Part shown: one piece after another, positions 43,231-51,821 of the stretch | Numbering within the stretch: position 1 is the stretch's first letter | Layout of the letters: every line of letters starts with the position of its first letter | Origin: Streptomyces sp. NBC_00154 | GTDB taxonomy: Bacteria > Actinomycetota > Actinomycetes > Streptomycetales > Streptomycetaceae | DNA: 64,000 nt | Direction: 5' to 3' | Assembly (NCBI RefSeq): GCF_026342835.1 | Contig: NZ_JAPEMI010000001.1 | Span: forward strand, 5,090,501 to 5,154,500 | Program-made: the position numbers and the translations under genes | Notes under the pieces: generated by a model | What the model saw: only the letters and a program-made list of their open reading frames with translations | What the model was told of the DNA's origin: nothing | The model's database searches: none

Positions 43231-44322
43231 TCAATCGCCGGACAGGCCTGATGTATCCGCCTGTCCGGCGAGCGAGGCCAATGCCTCCAACGCCCGCTGT
43301 GCCTCCTTCATCAACCGGCCCACCAGCTCCTCACAGCTCGGCAGGTCCTCGATGACGCCCGCCACCTGGCCCGACGCCATCACCCCCAGATCCGTCCGGC
43401 CGTCGACCATGGATGCCTTCAGCAGCATCGGGGTGTTGGCCGCCAGCAGCACCTGGCTCCAGGACAGATCCTTGCCGTGCCTCATCGCGAGGCCGTCGCG
43501 CACCATCCGGGACCAGCTGAGCCCCGAGATCCGCTTGAAACCCGCCGCCCGGCGCACCGCCTGGACCAGGGCCCTGGTGCGGCCCGCGTGCTCCAGCGCG
43601 GCGACCATCTCCGTACGCAGCATCCGGTGCGGCAGCCCGTCCACCGCCGTGGTGACCGTGACGTCCCTGACACCCGCCGCCAGATAGCGGGCCTTCACCG
43701 CGTCCGGGACCGTCGAGTCCGACGTCAGCAGGAACCGCGTGCCCATCGCGATGCCCGCCGCCCCGTACGCCAGCGCCGCGACCAGCCCGCGGCCGTCGTG
43801 GAAGCCTCCCGCCGCGATCACCGGGATGTCCACCGAGTCCACCACCTGCGGCAGCAGCACTGTCGTCGCCACCTCGCCCGTGTGCCCGCCGCCCTCGCCG
43901 CCCTGCACGATCACCGCGTCCGCGCCCCACGCCGCGACCTTCTCGGCATGACGCCGCGCGCCGACCGACGGCACGACGACCACCCCCGCGTCCTTCAGCT
44001 CGGAGATCAGTTCCTTCGACGGGGCCAGCGCGAACGACGCGACCTTCACGCCCTCGTCGACGACGATCCGTACGCGCTCGCGCGCGTCACCGGCGTCGGC
44101 GCGCAGATTGACCCCGAACGGCGCCTGCGTACGGGACTTGACCTCCCGTACCGCCGCGCGCAGCTGCTCCACGGTCATCGTCGCGGAAGCCAGAATGCCC
44201 AGCGCACCGGCCTCGGCGGTGGCGGAGACCAGCCGGGGCCCGGCGACCCAGCCCATGCCGGTCTGCACGATCGGGTACCGGACGCCGACCAGTTCGGTGA
44301 GGGGTGTGCGCATCGGATCCAT
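43231..44322 (-). CDS. ipdC: NAD(P)H-dependent flavin oxidoreductase, IpdC-like
   Basis: A 363-residue nitronate-monooxygenase/enoyl-reductase-like FMN barrel: LVGVRYPIVQTGMGWVAGPRLVSATAEAGALG, GADAVIVQGGEGGGHTGE, VIAAGGFHDGRGLVAALAYGAAGIAMGTRFLLT. In mycobacteria a protein of this type (IpdC) lies beside ipdAB and acts in HIP ring degradation. The ATG overlaps the ipdB stop by TGATG, and the operon order echA20-ipdA-ipdB-ipdC strongly supports the assignment. Confidence 0.82.
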   Translation of the reverse strand: MDPMRTPLTELVGVRYPIVQTGMGWVAGPRLVSATAEAGALGILASATMTVEQLRAAVREVKSRTQAPFGVNLRADAGDARERVRIVVDEGVKVASFALAPSKELISELKDAGVVVVPSVGARRHAEKVAAWGADAVIVQGGEGGGHTGEVATTVLLPQVVDSVDIPVIAAGGFHDGRGLVAALAYGAAGIAMGTRFLLTSDSTVPDAVKARYLAAGVRDVTVTTAVDGLPHRMLRTEMVAALEHAGRTRALVQAVRRAAGFKRISGLSWSRMVRDGLAMRHGKDLSWSQVLLAANTPMLLKASMVDGRTDLGVMASGQVAGVIEDLPSCEELVGRLMKEAQRALEALASLAGQADTSGLSGD

Positions 44323-45086
44323 CAGGTCCTGACCTCGCGGTCACGGGCGCCGTCCGGGTCGATGACGTCGCGGATCAGTCGGAGCTCCTCGAGGGTCGGC
44401 TCGCGGGTGTACGGGACGTCGTCCGCGATCGTCAGCGCGAAGCCGGTGGCCTCGCGGACCTGGTCCGCGGTGACGCCCGGGTGCAGCGAGGCAAGGCGCA
44501 TCGAGCGGTCCGCGGTCGCGAAGTCGAGGACGCCGAGGTCGGTGACGACACGCGGGATGCGGTGGTAGCGGGTCGCCGACGGGCCGGCGGCCGCCGCACT
44601 GTCGTAACCGACCCCGCTGATCATGTCGACGCGCTCGACGAACACCCGGGGGGAATGCCTGGGGATCCAGTAACTGACCGGGTTGTTCAGGGTGTTGACG
44701 GGGGCGCCGCGTACGCCGAGCAGCTGGCGGGTGGGCTGTTCCCAGTCGCCGATGCAGGAGATGTTCTGGTTGCCGAACCGGTCGATCTGGCCGGCTCCCA
44801 TCATCACGTGGCGCCTGCCGCCGGTGACCATGGTGAGGTGCAGGCGGTACGGCAGCCAGCCCTCGGGCGTGCCGTCGAGGCCGACGATCATCGCCTCGCC
44901 GTCGGTCAGCAGCAGTTCGGGCGAGAAGGTGCGCTTGGCGAGGCGGGCGCCGACGGACGGGATCAGGCCCATCGGGCTGGCGAGCACCTCGCCGTTGTCG
45001 CGCCAGGCGTCGGCGCAGGCGATCACGCAGTACTCGGCGCGGGTGACGGTCCGGGTACCGGGGGCCGTGGTCTCAGGGGTCGTCAC
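44322..45086 (-). CDS. ipdB: CoA-transferase-like hydrolase beta subunit, IpdB-like
   Basis: A 254-residue class I CoA-transferase beta-type subunit: TRAEYCVIACADAWRDNGEVLASPMGLIPSVGARLAKRTF, HVMMGAGQIDRFGNQNISCIGDW, and VVTDLGVLDF. IpdAB of mycobacteria uses this fold as a retro-Claisen ring hydrolase on COCHEA-CoA. The GTG start overlaps the ipdA stop (GTGA) and the end overlaps ipdC, so subunits are made together. Confidence 0.85.
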   Translation of the reverse strand: MTTPETTAPGTRTVTRAEYCVIACADAWRDNGEVLASPMGLIPSVGARLAKRTFSPELLLTDGEAMIVGLDGTPEGWLPYRLHLTMVTGGRRHVMMGAGQIDRFGNQNISCIGDWEQPTRQLLGVRGAPVNTLNNPVSYWIPRHSPRVFVERVDMISGVGYDSAAAAGPSATRYHRIPRVVTDLGVLDFATADRSMRLASLHPGVTADQVREATGFALTIADDVPYTREPTLEELRLIRDVIDPDGARDREVRT

Positions 45087-45958
45087 TTCTGCTCCTCGTG
45101 CCAGGTCCGGACGGCCGATTGGTAGTTCTTCTCGCTGCCGTCCACGGGCAGGAACCGGGCGGTGAACGCCGCCCAGGCGGCCGGGTCGGCGGCCGCGGTG
45201 GCATACGCCTTCTGGAACGCCTCGTCGCGCGGGTAGTCGGGGGCGCAGGAGGTGAAGTGCGCGCCGTTCGGGGTCTCGACGACCCCGGTGACCGAGTGCC
45301 GCTTGACGAGCAGGGTCTGCGGGGCGGCCCGCGCGGTGAGTTCGGTCGTCTCGACGAGCCGTTCGCAGGAGACGTACGCGGTATCGGCGGCCTCGCAGAA
45401 CAGGTCGTCGAAGTACGGGTCGGGCCCGAGGTACTGGCCGTTGCCGGCCCGGTCGGCGCGGTTCAGGTGGACCAGCGCCGCGTCCATCCGCAGGGCCGGC
45501 ATCGCGACGAACTCCTCGCCGTCCGCGTACGGCGAACGCACCGTACGCAGACCGGGGTTGACCCGCATGACGTCCGATCCGATGCCGGCCCGGACGGGCA
45601 GGAACGGCAGCCGGTTCGCGGCGGCGTGCAGCCCCCACATGAACATCGCCTCGTCGACCTCCGTCAGTTCGAAGCAGCCGCGCTGGCGGGCCGCTCTGAA
45701 GTGCGGTTCGAGCGGGATCGAGTCGAGAGTGGCGAAGGCCGCGACCAGTTTGCGGATCCGGCCGGCGGCCGCGAGCAGGCCGACGTCGGGGCCGCCGTAC
45801 GAGACCACGGTGAGATCGGTGATCCGGGACCGGAGCAGCGCACGCACCAGCGCCATCGGCTTGCGGCGTGAGCCCCAGCCGCCGATGCCGATCGTCATGC
45901 CGCTGCTGAGCCGGGAGACGACCTCGTCGACCGTCATGGTCTTGTCGGTCACCGTCAT
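45083..45958 (-). CDS. ipdA: CoA-transferase-like hydrolase alpha subunit, IpdA-like
   Basis: A 291-residue class I CoA-transferase alpha-type subunit. Recognisable stretches are SSGMTIGIGGWGSRRKPMALVRALLRS, TVVSYGGPDVGLLAAAGRI, FRAARQRGCFELTEVDEAMF and LPFLPVRAGIGSDV. It pairs with the next gene product as a heterodimer. It begins in an ATGA overlap with the enoyl-CoA hydratase, in the same order as echA20-ipdA-ipdB in Mycobacterium. Confidence 0.86.
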   Translation of the reverse strand: MTVTDKTMTVDEVVSRLSSGMTIGIGGWGSRRKPMALVRALLRSRITDLTVVSYGGPDVGLLAAAGRIRKLVAAFATLDSIPLEPHFRAARQRGCFELTEVDEAMFMWGLHAAANRLPFLPVRAGIGSDVMRVNPGLRTVRSPYADGEEFVAMPALRMDAALVHLNRADRAGNGQYLGPDPYFDDLFCEAADTAYVSCERLVETTELTARAAPQTLLVKRHSVTGVVETPNGAHFTSCAPDYPRDEAFQKAYATAAADPAAWAAFTARFLPVDGSEKNYQSAVRTWHEEQK

Positions 45959-46698
45959 GCCTCCTTGCCGAAGGTGTCACGGACGCGGTCGGCGGCTCCG
46001 CTGAGGTTGGCCTCGAAGGTGAAGCCCTGCTCGAAGCGGTAGCTGCGGCGGACGTCCACCGGATCGATGCCGTTGATGGCGGCCTTGGCGAGCCGGATCA
46101 GATACCCGTCCTTCCGGGCGATCTCGCCCGCCAGCTCCAGCGCCGCTTCGTGGAGTTCGGCGCGCGGGACGACCCTCCAGACCGAACCGTGGGCGTGCAG
46201 CTCGGCGGCCGTGACGGTGCGTGAGGTGTAGTACAGCGCGCGCATCAGATGCTGCGGGACGAGCCGGGCGAGATGCGTCGCGGCGCCGAGTGCGCCCCGG
46301 TCCAGCTCGGGCAGGCCGAACGTCGCGTCGTCGCTCGCCACGATCGCGTCGGCGTTGCCGGCCAGTCCGATGCCGCCGCCGAGGCAGAAGCCGTGCACTG
46401 CGGCGACGACCGGCACCTCGCACTCGTACACCGCGGCGAATGCCTCGAAGCAGCCCCGGTTGGCGCCGATCAGGGTGTCGTGCCCGGAGTCGCGCTGCAT
46501 CTCCTTGATGTCGACGCCCGCGTTGAACCCGCGCCCGGCGGCGGCCAGGACGACACAGCGGACCTCGGGGTCGCGGCCCGCCGCGCGGACTGCGTCCGCC
46601 AGGTCGTACCAGCCCTGCACGGGCAGGGCGTTGACGGGCGGGTGGTCGACGGTGACGACGGATACGCCCTTGACGGGGCTTGCGGTGGAGACACCCAT
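45955..46698 (-). CDS. echA20: Enoyl-CoA hydratase/isomerase, EchA20-like
   Basis: A crotonase-fold protein of about 247 residues (MGVSTASPVKGVSVVTVDHPPVNALP), with oxyanion-hole motifs AGRGFNAGVDIKEM and HGFCLGGGIGLAGNADAIVASDDATFGLPEL. EchA20 opens the last steroid ring in mycobacteria, and this gene precedes ipdA as it does there. The ATG at 46698 is preferred; an upstream ATG at 46728 lies within the operator and would give MFGGKVADPL. Neither has a strong ribosome binding site. Confidence 0.82.
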   Translation of the reverse strand: MGVSTASPVKGVSVVTVDHPPVNALPVQGWYDLADAVRAAGRDPEVRCVVLAAAGRGFNAGVDIKEMQRDSGHDTLIGANRGCFEAFAAVYECEVPVVAAVHGFCLGGGIGLAGNADAIVASDDATFGLPELDRGALGAATHLARLVPQHLMRALYYTSRTVTAAELHAHGSVWRVVPRAELHEAALELAGEIARKDGYLIRLAKAAINGIDPVDVRRSYRFEQGFTFEANLSGAADRVRDTFGKEA

Positions 46699-46719
46699 GA
46701 GCGGATCAGCTACCTTTCC

Positions 46720-46733
46720 ACCAAACATTTGTT
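46720..46733. promoter_or_regulatory. KstR2-like operator 2
   Basis: Read on the reverse strand this is AACAAATGTTTGGT, differing in one base from operator 1 and in two from AnCAAGnnCTTGnT. It lies between the echA20-ipdAB-ipdC operon and the divergent SDR gene. The extended shared sequence is CTAACAArTGTTTGGTrG. Confidence 0.65.
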
Positions 46734-46784
46734 AGGTGTGGAAGGTAGCAGCCTGCCCCCGCATCGCCAACAAGGAGATGTGAG

Positions 46785-47729
46785 ATGACCGCAAGCAGCG
46801 ACGGACACGGCACGGGGCTCTGCGCGGGCCGTGTGGTGATCGTGACGGGGGCCGGGCGGGGGCTCGGCCGGGCCCACGCCCTCGCGTTCGCCGCCGAGGG
46901 CGCGAAGGTCGTGGTCAACGACCTGGGTGTCGGACTCGACGGGGCCGGCGGGTCGTCCCCCGGACCGGCCCGGCAGGTGGTCGACGAAATCGAGGCGGCG
47001 GGCGGCGAGGCGGTGGCCCACGGCGGTGACATCGCGACCGGGGCGGGCGCGGCCTCGCTGATCGGGGCCGCGCTGGACACCTACGGGCGGCTGGACACCC
47101 TGGTCAACAACGCGGGCTTCCTGCGCGACCGGATGCTCGTCAACCTGGACGAGGACGACTGGGACGCCGTGATGCGCGTCCACCTCAGGGGTCACTTCCT
47201 CACGCTGAAACACGCGGCGGCGCACTGGCGGGCCGAGACCGGGGAGGGCCGCACCCCCGTCGCCCGGGTGATCAACACCAGCTCGGGTGCGGGGCTGCTC
47301 GGCAGCGTCGGCCAGGGCAACTACTCCGCCGCGAAAGCCGGGATCGTCGGCCTGACACTGGTCGCCGCGGCGGAGATGGGCCGGTACGGGGTCCAGGTCA
47401 ACGCGATCGCTCCGGCGGCCCGCACCCGGATGACCGAGCGGACCTTCGCGGAGACGATGGCGGCGCCGGGGGAGGGGACGGGGGCGTTCGACGCGATGGC
47501 GCCCGAGAACGTGTCACCGCTGGTGGTGTGGCTGGGCTCGGCCGCGAGCGACGGGGTGACCGGAAGGGTCTTCGAAGCGGAGGCGGGCCGGATCACGGTG
47601 ATGAACGGCTGGCGCCCGGGCCCTTCCGTGGACCGGGGCGCGCGGTGGGCGCCGGCGGAGGCGGGGGAGGCGACACGGAAACTGCTGGCGGAGGCGAGGG
47701 CGGGGCGGCCGGTGTACGGGGTGCGGTGA
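46785..47729 (+). CDS. Short-chain dehydrogenase, 17beta-HSD4-like
   Basis: A 314-residue SDR of the multifunctional-enzyme/17beta-HSD4 type: VVIVTGAGRGLGRAHALAFAAEGAKVVVNDLGVG, NNAGFLRDRMLVNLDEDDWD, SSGAGLLGSVGQGNYSAAKAG (Ser, Tyr, Lys). The C-terminal 40 residues are a short extension with SVDRGARWAPAEAG. A comparable SDR (Rv3548c) borders the mycobacterial KstR2 cluster. It is transcribed away from echA20 from the shared operator region. Confidence 0.87.
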   Translation: MTASSDGHGTGLCAGRVVIVTGAGRGLGRAHALAFAAEGAKVVVNDLGVGLDGAGGSSPGPARQVVDEIEAAGGEAVAHGGDIATGAGAASLIGAALDTYGRLDTLVNNAGFLRDRMLVNLDEDDWDAVMRVHLRGHFLTLKHAAAHWRAETGEGRTPVARVINTSSGAGLLGSVGQGNYSAAKAGIVGLTLVAAAEMGRYGVQVNAIAPAARTRMTERTFAETMAAPGEGTGAFDAMAPENVSPLVVWLGSAASDGVTGRVFEAEAGRITVMNGWRPGPSVDRGARWAPAEAGEATRKLLAEARAGRPVYGVR

Positions 47730-47879
47730 CGGGCGGAAGGGTGCCCGGCAACGGTGGGAGAATCAGCCCCTCCGGCGATCGATGAGCGGGGGTCCGGGGC
47801 AGCGCACCCGGTTTCGGGAAGAGGTGAGTGGAGGACACCACCCGCCACGGGCGCGGCGCACCGACCTCACCGCCCAAGC

Positions 47880-48779
47880 TCACGTGTCGCAGTCCAGCAC
47901 CGTGCGGCAGAGCCCACACCGCACCCGCACCCGCCCCCGCACCGCAACCCGGATCCGCTGAAGGCACGTCGGGCACGCGAACGAGACCCGCAGCCCGTCC
48001 GGTCCGTCCTCGAAGGCGTACGGAACACCGGAGGCAGGGGCCGCAGCCCCGCCCGGATGGTCCCGGGCGTACCGGCGGACCTTCGCGTAGCGCCGTCGGC
48101 CCGCCCAACCGGCCGCCACGAGCGGTGGCTGCCGGGCGTCCTGCTCCGCCCGCGCCCGCCCCGCTGCGAACGCCTCGTAGGCCTGCGGGCTGGTGAACCA
48201 CGGTGAGGGATCCTCGTCGAAGGCGAACGCCCGCTTGGCCAGGACGTACCCGAACTCCTCCGGGGTGAGGTAGCCGAGTTTCTGGCTGGACGTGCCGTCC
48301 TCCCGGAACGCGTCGAGCAGCAGCCAGCCCGCGCCCAGATACGTCGTCGCGGTGTCGGTGAGGATCTCGTTGTCGCGCGTACCGGGAAACTCCAGGCCGA
48401 GCCGGTGCAGCAGCACATGCATGACCTCGTGCGAGAGCGCGGCGCCGATGTCCCTGCGGTGGGTACGGAAGCGGTCGTTGAGCTCGATGAAGTACTCGGG
48501 ACCCGCCGCGAGTTCGACACTTCCCGCATGCTCCATCGCCCGGAACGCGACGATCATGCGGGCGTTCGGCAGATGCAGGTGCTGGACCATCGCCCGCGCC
48601 ACCCGCTGCGCGCCGAGATGCAGATCGTCCTGGTCGGAGAAGGCCGCGTCGGCGGGCGCGAGGCTCGGGGCGTAACTGCGGACACCGTCGTACGACAGCC
48701 TCCGGTACAGCGCGGTGATCGCGGACCGGACGGTGTCGAGATGAGGGAAGCCGTGTACCACCGGACTGTCGTTTGTCAC
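47880..48779 (-). CDS. HEXXH metallopeptidase-like protein with C-terminal zinc ribbon
   Basis: A 299-residue protein I do not recognise as a named family. Residues near 116-122 read SHEVMHVLLH, an HEXXH zinc-protease motif, followed by NEILTDTATTYLGAGWLLLD, whose Glu or Asp may be the third ligand. The C-terminus has two CxxC pairs (CPTCLQ and CGLCRTVLDCDT), a zinc ribbon. The GTG at 48779 follows GGAGGGGG. There is no signal peptide, so it should be cytoplasmic. It stands alone between the steroid-type cluster and a secreted protease. Confidence 0.72.
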   Translation of the reverse strand: MTNDSPVVHGFPHLDTVRSAITALYRRLSYDGVRSYAPSLAPADAAFSDQDDLHLGAQRVARAMVQHLHLPNARMIVAFRAMEHAGSVELAAGPEYFIELNDRFRTHRRDIGAALSHEVMHVLLHRLGLEFPGTRDNEILTDTATTYLGAGWLLLDAFREDGTSSQKLGYLTPEEFGYVLAKRAFAFDEDPSPWFTSPQAYEAFAAGRARAEQDARQPPLVAAGWAGRRRYAKVRRYARDHPGGAAAPASGVPYAFEDGPDGLRVSFACPTCLQRIRVAVRGRVRVRCGLCRTVLDCDT

Positions 48780-49008
48780 GTCCGCACCCCCTCCGTGACG
48801 CTCAACCGGCCTCCACTGTAAGCGGATGCGGGCCGATCGGTGGCGAGGACGGGGGCGAGGACCGTCCGCGACATTGGCCGAAAAGTGGACCTTGTGGGGT
48901 CGGTGATCGCTTCCCGATAATCCGGCCATGCCCTTGTCGGGTACATGACGACTTCGGGCACGTGCCGACCCGCCCCCACGCACCCCCCCCACGAAAGAAG
49001 GCACTTCG

Positions 49009-49785
49009 TTGAAGCAGCTTCTGCGCACCCTGAAGAGATGTTCCGTCATAGCCGCGGTGGTCCTCGCCGCCGTCAGCCTGCAGCCCGCCGGAGCGTCCGC
49101 CGCCCCGACGCCCGTCGTCGGCGGAACCCGCGCCGCCCAGGGTGAGTTCCCCTTCATGGTCCGGCTCTCCATGGGCTGTGGCGGTGCCCTCTACACCAAG
49201 AGCATCGTGCTCACCGCCGCACACTGCGTGAACGGCTCGGGCAACAACACCTCCATCACCGCCACGGCCGGCGTCGTCGACCTGCAGTCCGCCGGCGCCG
49301 TCAAGGTCAGGTCCACCAAGGTCCTGCAGGCCCCCGGCTACAACGGCATGGGCAAGGACTGGGCGCTGATCAAGCTCGCCAAGCCCATCGACCTGCCCAC
49401 CCTGAAGATCGCCACCAGCACCACGTACAACAACGGCACCTTCACCATCGCCGGCTGGGGCGCCGCCACCGAGGGCGGCGGCCAGCAGCGCTACCTGCTG
49501 AAGGCCACCGTGCCGTTCGTCTCCGACGCCGACTGCCAGGACGCGTACGGCACCGACCTCGTCCCCGGCGACGAGATCTGCGCCGGGTACGTCGACACCG
49601 GCGGGGTGGACACCTGCCAGGGCGACTCCGGCGGCCCCATGTTCCGCAAGGACAACGCCGGAGCCTGGATCCAGGTGGGCATCGTCAGCTGGGGCCAGGG
49701 CTGCGCCGAGCCCGGCTACCCCGGTGTGTACAGCGAGGTCTCGACCTTCGCCGCCAACATAGCCTCCGCGGCAGCCACGCTCTGA
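49009..49785 (+). CDS. sprT: Secreted trypsin-like serine protease
   Basis: A 258-residue chymotrypsin-family protease very like Streptomyces griseus trypsin. A signal peptide (residues 1-31, ending GASA) is followed by the tetrapeptide propeptide APTP and mature N-terminus VVGGTRAAQGEFPF. The triad is His72 (TAAHC), Asp117 (GKDWALIKL) and Ser207 (CQGDSGGP). Asp201 at the pocket base predicts Arg/Lys specificity. Six cysteines could form three disulphides. The start is a TTG at 49009 with AAAGAAGG upstream. Confidence 0.93.
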   Translation: MKQLLRTLKRCSVIAAVVLAAVSLQPAGASAAPTPVVGGTRAAQGEFPFMVRLSMGCGGALYTKSIVLTAAHCVNGSGNNTSITATAGVVDLQSAGAVKVRSTKVLQAPGYNGMGKDWALIKLAKPIDLPTLKIATSTTYNNGTFTIAGWGAATEGGGQQRYLLKATVPFVSDADCQDAYGTDLVPGDEICAGYVDTGGVDTCQGDSGGPMFRKDNAGAWIQVGIVSWGQGCAEPGYPGVYSEVSTFAANIASAAATL

Positions 49786-49795
49786 CGCCGCAGTA

Positions 49796-51598
49796 TCAAC
49801 TCCGAACAACCCCGGGTGTGCCCATCCGGACGGGCACACCCGGGCCCAGCTCCGCGTACGGAGCCCCCGCACCCTCCACCTCCAGCACCCACACCTCATT
49901 GGCGCCCTCCCGCAGCACCGGACCCGGCACGTACAGCGTCCGCTGCGGGCCCGCTGACCAGTAGCGGCCCAGGCAGAAACCGTTCACCCAGACGAACCCG
50001 CGTGTCCAGCCCGGCAGTTCGAGACCCGCATGATCCGCGTGACCCGGTTCCGTCAGTTCGAACGACCCCCGGTACAGCCCGGTGCGCCCCTCCACGACAT
50101 CCCCGAACGGCACCCCGGCCACCGCGCCCGGCTCCTCGAACGCGGCCAGCCGCAGCGCCCTGGCCCGTACACCGTGCAGGTACTGCCGCTCGTGCAGCAC
50201 CCCGCCCGTGATGCCCTTCGGCTCACCCAGCCGCGGCCCGTAGTTGACCCGGCCCAGCGACTCCACCCACAGCTCGACGGACGCAGGTCCGGCCACGGGC
50301 GTCTCGAGGGTGGCGTTCCCGTCGCCCAGCACGCCTTCCCGGACGCCGTTCACGTACACCACGGCCCGGTCCCGGAGCCCCGTCACCCCCAGCGTGTAAG
50401 GCTGCCGCGGACCCGGCACATCCACCTGATAGCGCACCAGGCCCCGGTCGACGCCAAGCTCCTCGAACGTCGGCGGAACACCGGACTCCGCCGGTTCCGG
50501 GTCGCCCAGCGCCTCCAGCACGCCGGACAGCGACACCCACCCGGTCAGCTCCGCCCGCACCGGCGCCGCGAGCCCGGCCGGCTCCGGCGGCAGATCAGGA
50601 AGCGGACCGTCCGCGAACTCGGCGAGGACCTCCCGGAACAGCCAGAACTTCTCCGTGGCCCGCCCGTACTCGTCGATCGGGGCGCCGTAGTCGTACGACG
50701 TCACCGTCGGCAGGAAATCCTCGTCCTGCAGCGAACCGGACCGATTGGCCCCCGCCCAGCCCGCGAAGTTCGTCCCCCCGTGCGCCATGTAGATGTTCAC
50801 GGACGCCCCGCACTCCAGGATCTCCCGCAGCGCCTCGGCGGCCTGCGCCGGTTCCCGTACGACCGGCGGCGCACCCCAGTGCGCGAACCAGCCGCACCAG
50901 AACTCCATGCACATCAGCGGACCCTTCGGCTGATGCCGTCGCAGCACCTCGAACGCCTCACGCGCCCCCGATCCGAAGTTCGCCGTGGCGAGCAGACCGG
51001 GCACGGAGCCGCCCGTCAGCATGTGGTCCTCCGGCCCGTCGGACGTGAACAGCGGCACACTCACCCCCTGTTCGCCCAGCAGGTCCGCGAGTCGTCGCAG
51101 ATAGACGGCGTCGGTGCCGTAGCTGCCGTACTCGTTCTCCACCTGAACCATGATCACCGGGCCGCCGCGGTCGATCTGCCGTTCCACCACTTGCGGCAGC
51201 AGCTGCGCGAACCACCGCTCGACCGCCCCCAGATACCCGGCATCACGGCTTCGCACCCGCCGCCCGAACCGTCCCGTCACCCAGACCGGCAGCCCACCGT
51301 TCTCCCACTCGGCGCAGATGTACGGACCCGGGCGGACGATCGCCCACAGTCCGGCGCGGTGCGCCGCGTCCAGGAACCGGCCCAGCGCCGCCACGTCCCG
51401 GAACACGCCTGGCTCGGGCTCATGGACGTTCCACGGAACGTACGTCTCGACGCAGTTCAGGCCCATGGCCCGAAGCATCGAAAGCCGGTGATCCCACTGC
51501 GCCTCGTGCACCCGGAAATAGTGCAGGGCCCCCGACAGCAGGCGTACGGGGTTCCCGTCGAGCCGGAAGTGGTCGTCCCCCACGGTGAAGTCAGCCAT
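49796..51598 (-). CDS. GH35 beta-galactosidase
   Basis: A 600-residue glycoside hydrolase family 35 enzyme. The catalytic barrel has SGALHYFRVHEAQWDHRLSML, GLNCVETYVPWNVHEP, RPGPYICAEWENGGLP, the acid/base Glu156 in VQVENEYGSYG and the nucleophile Glu232 in CMEFWCGWFAHWG. Beta-sandwich domains fill the C-terminal 250 residues. There is no signal peptide, so it should act on imported galactosides. The divergent AraC regulator 223 bases away probably controls it. Confidence 0.93.
   Translation of the reverse strand: MADFTVGDDHFRLDGNPVRLLSGALHYFRVHEAQWDHRLSMLRAMGLNCVETYVPWNVHEPEPGVFRDVAALGRFLDAAHRAGLWAIVRPGPYICAEWENGGLPVWVTGRFGRRVRSRDAGYLGAVERWFAQLLPQVVERQIDRGGPVIMVQVENEYGSYGTDAVYLRRLADLLGEQGVSVPLFTSDGPEDHMLTGGSVPGLLATANFGSGAREAFEVLRRHQPKGPLMCMEFWCGWFAHWGAPPVVREPAQAAEALREILECGASVNIYMAHGGTNFAGWAGANRSGSLQDEDFLPTVTSYDYGAPIDEYGRATEKFWLFREVLAEFADGPLPDLPPEPAGLAAPVRAELTGWVSLSGVLEALGDPEPAESGVPPTFEELGVDRGLVRYQVDVPGPRQPYTLGVTGLRDRAVVYVNGVREGVLGDGNATLETPVAGPASVELWVESLGRVNYGPRLGEPKGITGGVLHERQYLHGVRARALRLAAFEEPGAVAGVPFGDVVEGRTGLYRGSFELTEPGHADHAGLELPGWTRGFVWVNGFCLGRYWSAGPQRTLYVPGPVLREGANEVWVLEVEGAGAPYAELGPGVPVRMGTPGVVRS
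49811..49844. terminator. Hairpin inside the 3' end of the GH35 gene, serving the trypsin gene
   Basis: A 13-bp perfect stem, CCCGGGTGTGCCC (49811-49823) with 49832-49844. It starts 26 bases after the trypsin stop but lies within the last codons of the converging GH35 gene. It should terminate the protease transcript. Confidence 0.65.
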
Positions 51599-51821
51599 CG
51601 TGCTCGTACTCTCCTGTTGCGCCGGTCCCACCCCCGAAGCCGCGCGCCCCGAGGCCGCACGACGGTACGTACCACGGAGCGCGCGGACCCGGGAGGAATG
51701 CTGCAGCCACCCTCACCCCCTGGCGTGCGGCCGGTCCATGGACAAAGATCGCTGCTGTTTGGACACAATGCGCAGATCACCGAACCGGCCCCGGACGAGC
51801 CGAGCGGAGGAAGGAAAGCCG

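Noticed and set aside
43238..43268. CCGGACAGG/CCTGTCCGG hairpin at the end of the IpdC-like gene
   Set aside because: It lies inside the last codons of the gene; the clearer terminator at 43170-43207 already serves this convergent gap.
49811..49844. A different, earlier end for the GH35 gene at the hairpin
   Set aside because: The frame continues cleanly through the hairpin to a stop at 49796 with no break.
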